This document shows positions 56,539 through 64,000 of a stretch of DNA of 64,000 nucleotides, piece by piece. Source of the stretch: Curtobacterium caseinilyticum (GTDB lineage Bacteria; Actinomycetota; Actinomycetes; Actinomycetales; Microbacteriaceae); the NCBI RefSeq assembly GCF_030363035.1, contig NZ_JAUCMN010000002.1, positions 372,001-436,000 on the forward strand, written 5' to 3'. Positions within the stretch are counted from its first letter, which is position 1, and each line of letters opens with the position of its first letter. The position numbers and the translations under genes were made by a program. The notes below the pieces were generated by a model. That model searched no databases and was not told the origin of the DNA. It saw only the letters and a program-made list of their open reading frames with translations.

Positions 56539-57657
56539 ATGAGCACGGCACGCCCCGCACCGCCGACCGCGATGCGGGGCGTGCTCGTCGCGCCCGGCAG
56601 GCTGCAGGGGGTCGACGTCGCCCGCGCGCTCGCGCTCCTGGGGATGATGGCCGCGCACATCGGCGGGATCGCCGACGAGCTCGACTGGGCAGACCCGGCG
56701 ACGTGGTCCGCGGTCGCGCACGGGCGCCCGTCGACGCTCTTCGCGGTGCTCGCCGGCGTCTCCATCGGGTTGACGAGCGGCCGGACGTCCCCTCCCGGTC
56801 CTCCGGCGATCGGTCGTGTGCGGGCCCGGCTCGCGGTGCGCGCGGTCGTCGTCATCGCCGTCGGTCTGGTCCTGATGGCGCTGGAGACGCCCGTCTACGT
56901 GATCCTGCCGACGTACGGCGCGCTCTTCCTGCTCGTCGTGCCGGTGCTGCGCCTGCGGTCCGCCTGGCTGCTCCTGCTGGCGGGTGCGTGCGCCCTGGCG
57001 TCCCCGACGGTCGCGCTCGCGACCGCGCCGCTCTACGCCGGCGCGGGCACGTGGGAGGTCCAGCTCGGACTCGTCTACCCCGTGGTCACCTTCCTGGCGT
57101 ACGTGCTGGTCGGTCTCGCGGTCGCCCGGGCCGGACTGGAGGCGCGGCGCACCCAGGTCGCGCTCCTCGCGTCCGGCGCGGTGGCCGCCGCGGCCGCGTA
57201 CGCCGTCGGGAACGCCCTGGCGCCCGTGCCCGCCGACGCCGCGTTGGCCTTCCCCGGCGTCCCCTGGGCTCCGCTCGGCAGCTCGGAGTCCGTCGCCCTC
57301 GCGCAGCTGTTCCTGTCCCCGCGGGACCACTCGTCGTCGGTGGTCGACGTCGTCGGCACGGCCGGGGTCGCGGTCGCGGTGATCGCCCTCTGCACGCTGC
57401 TCGTCGACCGGCGTGGGCGGGCAGTCGCCCGGATCGCGTACCCCCTGGCCGCGGTGGGCTCGATGCCGTTGACCGTCTACGCGGGGCACATCGTCGTCAT
57501 CGCGTTCCTGCCCGAGTACCCGGAGTCGACGACCGCGTGGGCGGCGTTCGCCCTCGGCTCGGTGCTGTTCGCGATGCTCTGGCGCGCGTTCCTCGGCCGT
57601 GGACCGCTCGAACGTCTGGTCGCCCGGCTGACGGGGCTGGTGCCGGCGCCGCGCTGA
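56539..57657 (+). CDS. DUF1624/DUF418-like acyltransferase-fold membrane protein
   Basis: 372 aa, ATG at 56539, 10 bp after the preceding stop. About ten membrane segments. LQGVDVARALALLGMMAAHIG at the N-terminus and FAVLAGVSIGLTSGR match heparan-alpha-glucosaminide N-acetyltransferase-like proteins (DUF1624), whose His in TM1 is implicated in transfer across the membrane; C-terminal SMPLTVYAGHIVVIAFLPEY resembles DUF418. It may acylate a wall or surface glycan. Substrate unknown. Confidence 0.82.
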   Translation: MSTARPAPPTAMRGVLVAPGRLQGVDVARALALLGMMAAHIGGIADELDWADPATWSAVAHGRPSTLFAVLAGVSIGLTSGRTSPPGPPAIGRVRARLAVRAVVVIAVGLVLMALETPVYVILPTYGALFLLVVPVLRLRSAWLLLLAGACALASPTVALATAPLYAGAGTWEVQLGLVYPVVTFLAYVLVGLAVARAGLEARRTQVALLASGAVAAAAAYAVGNALAPVPADAALAFPGVPWAPLGSSESVALAQLFLSPRDHSSSVVDVVGTAGVAVAVIALCTLLVDRRGRAVARIAYPLAAVGSMPLTVYAGHIVVIAFLPEYPESTTAWAAFALGSVLFAMLWRAFLGRGPLERLVARLTGLVPAPR

Positions 57658-57717
57658 GTCACGGGGATCGGGCGGGGTCGTCGTCGTGCGCCGGTTCCGG
57701 GCTCGTCCGACGGTCCG

Positions 57718-59178
57718 CTACTGCAGGGCCGCGGTGAGTCGCGCGACGTTGTCCAGCACCTGTGACCGGCGCGGGCGCTCGAGCCACGCGTCGAGCGTCA
57801 ACTCGAAGGACGCGTCCTTGTACGCGGCCTGCACCTCGCGCAGCGCGTCCACGAACCGTCGACCACGCACCATCACCGACACCTCGAGGTTCAGGCTGAA
57901 CGAGCGCATGTCCATGTTGCTCGACCCGATGACGGAGACGTCGTCGTCGATCGTGAAGTGCTTGGCGTGCAGGATCGTCGGTGCCCGGTACAGCCAGATG
58001 CGCACACCGGCGCGGAGGAGTTCCTCGTAGTAGGAGCGCTGCGCGTGCCACGTCATCGCGTGGTCGCCCATCTCGCCGACGAACAGCTCGACCTCGACCC
58101 CGCGCTGCGCCGTCGTGGTGATGGCGTAGAGCATCGAGTCGTCCGGTACGAAGTACGGCGAGGTGATCGACACCTTGTCCTGCGCGGCGTAGAGCAGCGC
58201 GTTGAAGAGCCGGAGGTTGTTCTCACCGTCGAACCCGGGTCCGGACGGCACGACCTGGCAGTCGAGGGCGTCACCGCGGTCCGCCCGCTGCACCGGGTCG
58301 CTCTCGCGGAGCAGGAGCTCGTCGGTCTCGCTGTACCAGTCGGTCACGAACAGGGCGTTGAGGCCGGCGACGACCGGGCCCTCGAAGCGTGCGAACAGGT
58401 CCTTGTAGACCATGCCCTTCTCGATGTGCGACTTCAGGTCGTACGACGGGTCGATCAGGTTCTGCGAGCCGGTGAACGCCACGGACCCGTCGACCACCAT
58501 GATCTTGCGGTGGTTGCGGAGGTCTGGGCGCTGGAACTTCCCCTGGAGGGGCTGGAGCGGCAGCATGAGGTGCCACTCGATGCCGGCGCGGTCGAGGAAC
58601 GCGAGGGTGTCCTTGTAGCCCGGGTACCCGCGGCTGGCCCAGTGGTCGAGCAGGAAGCGGACGGTCACGCCACGGGCCTGTGCCCGTGCCAGGGCCTCGA
58701 AGTACGGCCGCGTGGTGTCGTCGAGCGTGGCGATGTAGAACTCGACGTGCACGAAGCGCCGCGCCCGGTCGATCTCCCCGGCCATCTCCTGCACCGACTC
58801 GTACGAGTCGGGGTAGAGCTCCGCGGAGTTCCCGCCGACCAGGGGCATCGCGCCGAGCTCGCGGTTGAGCTTCGTGATGCTCTCGAGCCACGGCGGCCAG
58901 GGGTGGTCGCGGCGCACCCGCTCGATGCCCTCGGTCTGTTCGAGGATGTACGCGTTGATCTCGGTCTGCTTCTCGCGTCGCGCCCTCGGCAGCTTCGTCG
59001 ACCCGATGACCAGGAAGACGATGAACCCGATGTACGGGATGAGGAAGATCGCGAGCAGCCAGGCCGTGGCGGTCTGCGGCTTCCGGTTGTACGGGACGTA
59101 GATGATCGAGAAGACGCGGATCGCCAGGTCCAGCAGGACCAGGAGGATCGTGACCGCGACGCCGAGCCAGTGCTCCAC
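57718..59178 (-). CDS. cls: Cardiolipin synthase (phospholipase D type)
   Basis: 486 aa, GTG at 59178. Two N-terminal membrane helices with the PLDc_N region (AWLLAIFLIPYIGFIVFLVIG), then two HKD active sites: NHRKIMVVDGSVAFTGSQNL and LHAKHFTIDDDVSVIGSSNMDMRS. Condenses phosphatidylglycerol to cardiolipin. The first site has the HxKx4D spacing intact; the second H-A-K-x4-D is also intact. Lies 11 bp after yajQ on the same strand, so possibly co-transcribed. Confidence 0.93.
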   Translation of the reverse strand: MEHWLGVAVTILLVLLDLAIRVFSIIYVPYNRKPQTATAWLLAIFLIPYIGFIVFLVIGSTKLPRARREKQTEINAYILEQTEGIERVRRDHPWPPWLESITKLNRELGAMPLVGGNSAELYPDSYESVQEMAGEIDRARRFVHVEFYIATLDDTTRPYFEALARAQARGVTVRFLLDHWASRGYPGYKDTLAFLDRAGIEWHLMLPLQPLQGKFQRPDLRNHRKIMVVDGSVAFTGSQNLIDPSYDLKSHIEKGMVYKDLFARFEGPVVAGLNALFVTDWYSETDELLLRESDPVQRADRGDALDCQVVPSGPGFDGENNLRLFNALLYAAQDKVSITSPYFVPDDSMLYAITTTAQRGVEVELFVGEMGDHAMTWHAQRSYYEELLRAGVRIWLYRAPTILHAKHFTIDDDVSVIGSSNMDMRSFSLNLEVSVMVRGRRFVDALREVQAAYKDASFELTLDAWLERPRRSQVLDNVARLTAALQ

Positions 59179-59189
59179 GGGGTCCGGCG

Positions 59190-59678
59190 CTAGCGGAAGT
59201 TGATGAACTGCAGCGGCACGTCGAACTCTTCACCCTTGAGGAGCTGGATCGTGTTCTGCAGGTCGTCGCGGCTCTTCGAGGAGACGCGGAGCTCGTCACC
59301 CTGGATCTGGTTCTTGACGCTCTTGGGTGCGTTCGCCCGGAGGAACGCGCCGATCTTCTTCGCCACGTCCTGTTCGATGCCGTTCTTGAACTTCACCTCG
59401 ATGCGGTACTCCTTGCCCGACGGGTACGGGTCACCGGCGTCGAGGCTCTTGAGCGAGATGTTGCGCTTGATCGCCTTGCTCTGCAGCACGTCGAGGACGG
59501 CCTTCGCGCGCTCCTCGGAGTTCGCCTTGATGAGGACGTCCTCGCCGCTGAAGGCGATCGAGGCGTCGGCACCCTTGAAGTCGTACCGCTGCTCGATCTC
59601 CTTGGCGGCCTGGTTGAGGGCGTTCTCCGCCTCCATCTTGTCGACCTTGCTGACCACGTCGAAGGAACTGTCTGCCAT
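59190..59678 (-). CDS. YajQ family cyclic-di-GMP/nucleotide-binding protein
   Basis: 162 aa, normal length. SSFDVVSKVDKMEAENALNQAAKEIEQRYDFKG is near invariant in YajQ (UPF0234); also IKRNISLKSLD, AKKIGAFLRANAPKSVKNQIQGDELRVSSKSRDDLQ, and PLQFINFR end. Xanthomonas YajQ homologues bind cyclic-di-GMP; the role in actinobacteria is unclear. Codon use suggests good expression. ATG at 59678. Confidence 0.95.
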   Translation of the reverse strand: MADSSFDVVSKVDKMEAENALNQAAKEIEQRYDFKGADASIAFSGEDVLIKANSEERAKAVLDVLQSKAIKRNISLKSLDAGDPYPSGKEYRIEVKFKNGIEQDVAKKIGAFLRANAPKSVKNQIQGDELRVSSKSRDDLQNTIQLLKGEEFDVPLQFINFR

Positions 59679-59695
59679 GCCGGACAGCCTAACGG

Positions 59696-59719
59696 CGGAC
59701 GGGAGGCGCGGTTCCGGTC
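59696..59719. repeat. Half copy of the GGACGGGAGGC palindrome (copy F)
   Basis: Left half only: CGGACGGGAGGCGCGGT followed by TCCGGTC, 23/24 identical to 21148-21171 of copy C, with no matching right arm. Located just upstream of yajQ. Confidence 0.6.
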
Positions 59720-59872
59720 CCGCAGGCGGGGTGGGGACGGGCGCGTGGTCGCGACCGCTCGTGCAGGAACGACCAGCCGACGATGCGGTCGGTGGTCACG
59801 AGCACCCTCCGGTATCCGCTATGCTCTTCAGCGCGCCTTCGGTTGGTGATCACACCGGCCGGGTGCGCACAC

Positions 59873-59954
59873 GGCAAGTTACCCAAGCGGCCAAAGGGAT
59901 CTGACTGTAAATCAGCCGGCGTAGCCTTCGGGGGTTCGAATCCCTCACTTGCCA
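59873..59954 (+). tRNA. tRNA-Tyr (GTA)
   Basis: 82 nt, acceptor GGCAAGT/ACTTGCC with discriminator A, anticodon stem CTGA-CTGTAAA-TCAG giving anticodon GTA, long variable arm as in bacterial tRNA-Tyr, T arm GGGGGTTCGAATCCCTC. CCA not encoded. Confidence 0.96.
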
Positions 59955-59980
59955 CGGTGTCCACCGGACACGCGATCGCC

Positions 59981-60016
59981 GAGAACAGCCCCGTCCCTGC
60001 GGACGGGGCCGTTCTC
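59981..60016 (+). terminator. Terminator after tRNA-Tyr
   Basis: GAGAACAGCCCCGTCC with GGACGGGGCCGTTCTC, 16-bp stem with one mismatch, loop CTGC, tail GTTG. Starts 27 bp after the tRNA. Confidence 0.8.
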
Positions 60017-60035
60017 GTTGCGGCAGGCTGGTGTC

Positions 60036-60857
60036 ATGCCCGCCACCCTCACCCCCGCCCAGTTCGCCGACCTCGCCGAGTCGATCGCGCGCGAGGCCGC
60101 CGCTCTCGCCGCCAGGCGCCGCAGCGAGGGGGTCGAGGTCGCTGACCGCAAGTCGAGCATCGCCGACGTCGTCACGGCCGCCGACCGCGAGGTCGAGGCG
60201 CTCATCCGCGCCCGGATCGCGACGGCACGTCCGGACGACGGCTTCCACGGCGAGGAGTCCGGCTCGGGCGCGGGCTCGACCGGCATCACGTGGGTGGTGG
60301 ACCCCATCGACGGCACGGTCAACTACCTGTACGGCAGCGAGCAGTACGGCGTGAGCATCGGCGTCGTCCAGGGCAGCGCCGACCCGACGACGTGGGAGCC
60401 GGTTGCCGGGGTCGTGGTCGCACCCGCGACGGGGACCGTGTACCGCGCCGTCGTGGGGGAGGGCGCCACGCGCGACGGCGACCCACTGCGCGTCGCGACG
60501 CCGGCATCGCTCGCCGAGACCCTCGTCGCCACCGGGTTCGGGTACACCGCCGACCGTCGTCGGGAACAGGTCGCGGTGCTCGCCGGACTGATCGGTGAGG
60601 TCCGTGACGTGCGCCGTGCGGGGGCGGCCTCGCTCGACTGCTGTGCGGTGGGTGCCGGGACCGTCGACGCCTACTACGAGCGGGGCATCAACCCGTGGGA
60701 CATGGCTGCCGGCGCCGTCGTCGCAGCGGAGGCCGGCGCAACCGTCCGCATCTGGGAAGCGGGCGGGACGCGCTCGTTCCTGTTCGCCGCGCCCGCGATC
60801 GCCGACGAGCTCGAGACGCTGCTGCGTCGACTCGAGGGCGACGTCCTGCCCGACTGA
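60036..60857 (+). CDS. Inositol monophosphatase family protein
   Basis: 273 aa. Lithium-sensitive phosphatase fold: ADRKSSIADVVTAADREVE, metal site GEESG and WVVDPIDGTVNYLYG (DPIDGTxN), and second site INPWDMAAGAVVAAEAGATV (WDxAAG). Hydrolyses inositol phosphates, histidinol phosphate or related esters. CAGGCT (60024-60029) lies 6 nt before the ATG, so it may be leaderless. Confidence 0.93.
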   Translation: MPATLTPAQFADLAESIAREAAALAARRRSEGVEVADRKSSIADVVTAADREVEALIRARIATARPDDGFHGEESGSGAGSTGITWVVDPIDGTVNYLYGSEQYGVSIGVVQGSADPTTWEPVAGVVVAPATGTVYRAVVGEGATRDGDPLRVATPASLAETLVATGFGYTADRRREQVAVLAGLIGEVRDVRRAGAASLDCCAVGAGTVDAYYERGINPWDMAAGAVVAAEAGATVRIWEAGGTRSFLFAAPAIADELETLLRRLEGDVLPD

Positions 60858-60966
60858 GCGCCCGCGAGTCCGCGGCCAGCACGCCGGTTCCACGCTCCCG
60901 GAGCACTGCACGGTCGTGCACGCGACTGGCGGAGGGCGACTGCCCCTGCTAGCGTTCTGCAGTCCC

Positions 60967-60983
60967 GTTACCTGCTCGTTACC
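60967..60983 (+). promoter_or_regulatory. MtrA-like direct repeat upstream of the M23 peptidase gene
   Basis: GTTACC-TGCTC-GTTACC: two GTNACC hexamers at an 11-bp period, exactly the actinobacterial MtrA consensus (GTNACC-N5-GTNACC). It is 42-58 bp before the ATG; a CAGGAT at 61006-61011 could be the -10, putting the repeat near -35 to -50. Confidence 0.62.
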
Positions 60984-61024
60984 AACGAGCGCCCCGTGCC
61001 CCGATCAGGATCAGCCCCGAACAC

Positions 61025-62197
61025 ATGCCCCACGCCTCCCAGTCGACAGTGCCCACCCGGACCGACACCACGACCGCTCCCGAGCCGGTCGTGCACCTCA
61101 CCCGACGCGCACGCATCGAGGCGGAGCGCCGCGCAGCCGCGGTACGCGACGGCTTCCCGGTCCACAGCGGGACGCCGTCCTTCGACGACCTCGTGACGCC
61201 GGCGACGCCTGCGGCGCCGATGTCACCGGTCGACCTGGCGCCGGCGTCGCCCGTGCTGCCGGCGGCCACGTCCGGGGTGGTCACGCCGCCGGCTCCGGTG
61301 TCGCCGGACGTCGCACCCGTCGTCGAGGCCGAGCGTGCGCCGACGCTGCCCGCCGCGTCGCCGCGACGTGTGCTCGGTCAGGTCCCGCCCGCGCGCCGAC
61401 CGGCCCGTGCTGCTGGTGCCGCCGCGCCCGCGCACGTGGACCGGGCGACCCGGCACCTCGGTGCCGTGCCGACGGCGACGTCCCGTCCCCAGGCCCACCA
61501 CGGTGCGTCCTTCCGTCGTGCTGCGTCGCGCGTCACGGCCGTCGGTGCGCTGCTGTTCGCGGCCGGCCTGGTCGTGTCGACCTCCCTGCCCGCGCAGGCC
61601 CTCTGGGTACCGCCGGCGGACACCACCTCGGCCCGGTCCGCCGACGGTGCGGCGCAGTCGCTGAGCGTGGGTGCCGCCGCGGGGGACGCCGAGACCGCCC
61701 GCGACCAGTACTCGGTCACCGCGGCCACGCAGTACCGGAACGTCGACTCCTCGTCGTTCTCGAACGACCCGAACGGGACCATCCAGTGGCCGTTCCTGAC
61801 CGGCGTCCCGATCACGTCCGGCTTCGGTGGCCGTCAGGTCGAGGGCTGCTCGTTCTGCTCGACGAACCACATGGGCGTCGACTTCGCCCCCGGTGAGGGC
61901 ACGCCGATCCGCTCGGTCGCCGCGGGCACGGTCATCAAGGTGCAGGCGCACGACGGCGGCTTCGGCAACGACGTCTGGGTGCAGCACGACGTGGACGGCA
62001 AGCAGTTCACGAGCGTCTACGGCCACATGAAGGACGGCACCTTCAAGGTCGTCACCGGTCAGCAGGTCGCCGTCGGCGACGAGCTCGGCGAGGTCGGTTC
62101 CACCGGCAACTCGACGGGTCCGCACCTGCACCTGGAGATCCACGTCGGCGGCGTCCCGGTGGACCCGCTGGCCTGGCTCCGAGCCAACGCGAACTAG
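61025..62197 (+). CDS. M23 family metallopeptidase (peptidoglycan endopeptidase)
   Basis: 390 aa, ATG at 61025. Residues ~20-170 are an Ala/Pro/Arg-rich cytoplasmic region including LTRRARIEAERRAAAVRDG; one membrane helix at ~172-190 (AVGALLFAAGLVVSTSLPAQA) acts as signal-anchor; residues ~255-390 are the LytM/M23 domain: ITSGFGGRQ, zinc ligands in NHMGVDFAPG (HxxxD) and HLHLEIHVGG (HxH). Cleaves peptidoglycan cross-links or activates other hydrolases in growth and division. The MtrA-like repeat upstream fits regulation of wall hydrolases. Confidence 0.93.
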   Translation: MPHASQSTVPTRTDTTTAPEPVVHLTRRARIEAERRAAAVRDGFPVHSGTPSFDDLVTPATPAAPMSPVDLAPASPVLPAATSGVVTPPAPVSPDVAPVVEAERAPTLPAASPRRVLGQVPPARRPARAAGAAAPAHVDRATRHLGAVPTATSRPQAHHGASFRRAASRVTAVGALLFAAGLVVSTSLPAQALWVPPADTTSARSADGAAQSLSVGAAAGDAETARDQYSVTAATQYRNVDSSSFSNDPNGTIQWPFLTGVPITSGFGGRQVEGCSFCSTNHMGVDFAPGEGTPIRSVAAGTVIKVQAHDGGFGNDVWVQHDVDGKQFTSVYGHMKDGTFKVVTGQQVAVGDELGEVGSTGNSTGPHLHLEIHVGGVPVDPLAWLRANAN

Positions 62198-62289
62198 CGG
62201 AGGGGCGGCGGCACGCCCGGGCGTCACGTCCGGTTCCTGACCACCGCCGCACGTCTGCTACTCTCGTGTGGTGCCGCCGAGCGGCACTC

Positions 62290-62361
<72 letters not shown>

Positions 62362-62393
62362 CCGACCCGGAGCCGTTGGCGCTCCGGATCTCT

Positions 62394-62470
62394 GGCGGGG
62401 TAGCTCAGTTGGTTAGAGCACACGACTCATAATCGTGGGGTCACGGGTTCAAGTCCCGTCCTCGCTACCA
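62394..62470 (+). tRNA. tRNA-Met (CAT), elongator type
   Basis: 74 nt plus encoded CCA. Acceptor GGCGGGG/CCTCGCT (two G-U pairs), anticodon stem ACGA-CTCATAA-TCGT (anticodon CAT), T arm CGGGTTCAAGTCCCG. The paired first position (G1-U72) and absence of three G-C pairs under the anticodon loop argue against an initiator tRNA. Confidence 0.93.
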
Positions 62471-62473
62471 CAG

Positions 62474-62496
62474 GCCCGGCGGCCAGATCGCCGGGC
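62474..62496 (+). terminator. Terminator after tRNA-Met
   Basis: GCCCGGCG-GCCAGAT-CGCCGGGC, 8-bp stem, followed by TTTCGTCGTT. Confidence 0.85.
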
Positions 62497-62607
62497 TTTC
62501 GTCGTTCCCGGTCTGCCCCGACTGCTGCTGCACCGACTGCGGCCCGCGCTGGCTGCTGCACCGACTGCTGGTGCTCGTCGTGCCGACCTGATGCGCCCAT
62601 GCAGACC

Positions 62608-63026
62608 AGGTACGCGCGTTCCGATCAGGTACGCCCGATCCTTCCCATCACATGTGCCATGCCTGGTGGGATCGGGCATGCCAGGTCGAACCGACAGACC
62701 AGGTACGCCCGTTCTGCCGAGGTATGCCCGTCCCTTCTAGGTACGCCCGTTCCGATGAGGTACGCCCGTTCCTTCCCATCACAGGTGCTGTGCCTGGTGG
62801 GATCGGGCATGCCAGGTCGAACCGACAGACCAGGTACGCCCGATTCGACCAGGTACGCCCGATCTGACCAGGTACGCCCGGTCTGACCAGGGACGCCCGA
62901 TCTGACGAGGGACGCCCGATCTGACGAGGGACGCCCGATCTGACCAGGCACGCCCGCGCTCGTCAGGACCTCCGCGCTGGCCAGGTACGTCCGACCCGAC
63001 TCGGCACGCCCGGCCCGGGACGCCCG
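62608..63026. repeat. Tandem array of 19-bp units, core AGGTACGCCCG
   Basis: Core AGGTACGCCCG (or close variants AGGGACGCCCG, AGGTATGCCCG) begins at 62608, 62627, 62701, 62720, 62739, 62758, 62832, 62851, 62870, 62889, 62908, 62927 and 62946, then degenerate at 62965, 62983 and 63002: period 19 bp. Two longer gaps (62627 to 62701 and 62758 to 62832, both 74 bp) hold near-identical copies of a module with CCTTCCCATCACA and GTGGGATCGGGCATGCC, which is itself built from decayed 19-bp units. No CRISPR-like spacers; 19 is not a multiple of 3, so no repeated protein is implied. Lies between tRNA-Met and the gene at 63028. Confidence 0.85.
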
Positions 63027-63027
63027 T

Positions 63028-63405
63028 TCAGCGCGGGGGAGCGGTGAGCACGCCCGCGGCGCGGAGGGCGCGCTCGAGCGTCGCCTCGACCTGCTGCCAG
63101 GCGCTCCGCCGACGTCCGGCGCCGATGCCCCCGCCCGCCACCGCCGTCCCGTGCCGCGCGTGCCGGAGCGTGATCGTGGTCGACGTCCCCGTCACGGTCG
63201 TCGACAGCTCGTAGCGTCGGAACTCGCGCGACGGGTGCACCAGGGCGCCGAGCAGGATCGTCAGCAGCCGGTTGCCGGTGGTCGCGGTGATCGTGCCCCC
63301 TGTCGACTCGACCCGGTGACCGCTCTGCCGGAGGGCCGCGCCGGCGACCTCCATGGCCGTGCACCGGTCTCCCGTGTGCACCGCGTACTGCGCTGTGTGC
63401 TCCAT
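63028..63405 (-). CDS. Hypothetical protein
   Basis: 125 aa from ATG at 63405 with GGGGAGGAACGC upstream; the frame is open to 63468. Begins MEHTAQYAVHTGDRCTAMEV and includes GGTITATTGNRLLTILLGALVHPS, REFRRYELSTTVTG and STTITLRHARHG, a pattern of short beta-strands. No membrane segment or known motif. Its stop abuts the end of the repeat array, and the last codons may be repeat-derived. Unknown function. Confidence 0.6.
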   Translation of the reverse strand: MEHTAQYAVHTGDRCTAMEVAGAALRQSGHRVESTGGTITATTGNRLLTILLGALVHPSREFRRYELSTTVTGTSTTITLRHARHGTAVAGGGIGAGRRRSAWQQVEATLERALRAAGVLTAPPR

Positions 63406-63525
63406 GCGTTCCTCCCCGACCCCGGAGTCGTCCTCACGGCCTCCCCCCGGAAGCCGTGCAACGAGCATAGCCGATGCAACCTCATCATCCGGGACGTGTC
63501 GCGGGTGCTCGGTAGACTCACACCC

Positions 63526-63975
63526 GTGTCAGTGAACCCCGAGCTCGTCGGCAGGACGTTCCCGCCGGCCCAGCCCTACCTGGTCGGTCGCGAGAAGGTG
63601 CGCGAGTTCTCACGCGCCGTGTTCGCGACGAACCCGATCCACCACGAGCCCGATGCCGCTCGCGCCGCCGGCTACGCCGACGTCGTCGCGCCGCCGACCT
63701 TCGCCGTCGTCGTGCAGGAGGCCACGCTCGCCCAGCTCCTGGCCGAGCCCGACGCCGGGATCGACTTCTCGCGCGTGGTCCACGGCGAGCAGTCCTTCAC
63801 GTACGACCGGCCGATCGTCGCCGGGGACGAGCTCACCGCGACGCTGACCGTCACGAGCGTGAAGACCCTCGGCGGCAACGCCATGGTGACGGCCGAGAGC
63901 ACGATGGACGACGCCACGGGGGAGCACGTCGTCACGGCGACCTCCACCCTCGTGGTCCGAGGAGACGACGCATGA
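63526..63975 (+). CDS. MaoC-type dehydratase N-terminal (FAS1_DH region) protein
   Basis: 149 aa from GTG at 63526; TAGACT (63513-63518) 7 nt upstream, leaderless. Hot-dog fold: LVGRTFPPAQPYLVGREKVREFSRAV, TNPIHHEPDAARAAGYADVVAPPTFA, VVHGEQSFTYDRPIVAGDELTATLTV. Resembles HadA/HadC-type subunits, the non-catalytic partner of (3R)-hydroxyacyl-ACP dehydratases. The ATGA overlap with the next gene suggests a two-subunit dehydratase, as with mycobacterial HadAB/HadBC. Confidence 0.9.
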   Translation: MSVNPELVGRTFPPAQPYLVGREKVREFSRAVFATNPIHHEPDAARAAGYADVVAPPTFAVVVQEATLAQLLAEPDAGIDFSRVVHGEQSFTYDRPIVAGDELTATLTVTSVKTLGGNAMVTAESTMDDATGEHVVTATSTLVVRGDDA

Positions 63976-64000
63976 CCACCGCACCCACCACGCTCGAGGT
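63972..64000 (+). CDS. Start of next gene, probably MaoC family dehydratase (partial)
   Basis: Only nine full codons are in the window (MTTAPTTLE). ATG overlaps the previous stop by 4 nt (ATGA) after GAGGAGACGACGC. The identity is inferred from context: the FAS1_DH-type subunit is usually followed by the catalytic MaoC hot-dog subunit, then murB. Confidence 0.5.

Noticed and set aside
62599-62951. Open frames on both strands in the 19-bp array (95-108 codons)
   Set aside because: The array leaves several frames open on both strands. Period 19 shifts frame each unit, codon bias is unlike real genes here, and no start signals exist.
62608-63026. CRISPR array
   Set aside because: Units of 19 bp abut each other with no unique spacers, and no cas genes are near.
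62394-63405. Integrated element or att site at tRNA-Met
   Set aside because: No integrase, no duplicated tRNA 3' end and no compositional shift beyond the repeat array were seen.

Overview
The window reads as ordinary chromosome of a high-GC Gram-positive actinobacterium, most likely a member of Microbacteriaceae close to Curtobacterium. That placement is inferred from the gene families, the very high G+C at third codon positions, and actinobacterial hallmarks: menaquinone genes, ResABC-type cytochrome c assembly, the tiny ribosomal protein bS22, a BldC-like regulator and many leaderless genes. No database search was possible. I see no prophage, transposase, CRISPR array, rRNA or replication origin.

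Layout. 1-4 kb: DNA repair (TagI), two acetyltransferases, an orphan LysR-type effector domain, an Lrp regulator. 4-7.4 kb: two secreted low-complexity proteins; the second carries seven chaplin-like repeats and an LAYTG sorting signal. 7.5-11.3 kb: an alpha/beta hydrolase overlapping an MprF/DUF2156-type aminoacyl-phosphatidylglycerol synthase. 11.3-13.5 kb: FMN riboswitch and ribE-ribB-ribH. 14-17.8 kb: a TetR-controlled oxidoreductase fusion, then a LacI regulator. 18-21 kb: an MFS exporter, then a flavin reductase-sodA pair behind a SoxR-like promoter. 21-27.3 kb: TetR, PfkB kinase, serine hydrolase-photolyase-MarR operon, orphan winged-helix regulator. 27.3-34.9 kb: upp/tadA, CDF transporter, proC, Trk potassium uptake, ArsR, BldC-like, bS22, glutaredoxin-like and Dabb proteins. 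35-39 kb: a short archaeal-type AspRS, two small genes, MerR and SulP. 39-57 kb: cytochrome c biogenesis (phosphatase, TlpA-like, CcdA, ResB, ResC) followed by menaquinone genes menC, menB, menE, menA, menD, menF, menG and a polyprenyl diphosphate synthase, so that the quinone and cytochrome c parts of respiration lie together. 57-64 kb: cardiolipin synthase, YajQ, tRNA-Tyr, inositol phosphatase, an M23 peptidase with an MtrA-like site, tRNA-Thr, tRNA-Met, a 19-bp-period repeat array, and MaoC dehydratase genes.

Window-scale patterns. (1) More than twenty genes start 6-8 nt after a TANNNT or CANNNT hexamer without a Shine-Dalgarno sequence, which is the signature of leaderless transcripts. 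(2) A family of intergenic palindromes shares arms GGACGGGAGGC / GCCTCCCGTCC: five full copies, plus partial copies including two inside coding sequence. (3) A different inverted repeat with arms TGGAGCAGAAGACGTCG occurs twice, about 15 kb apart. (4) Several regulatory dyads can be matched to a plausible regulator family. The features most worth following up are the chaplin-like wall protein, the SoxR-like oxidative-stress operon, the two palindrome families and the 19-bp repeat array.
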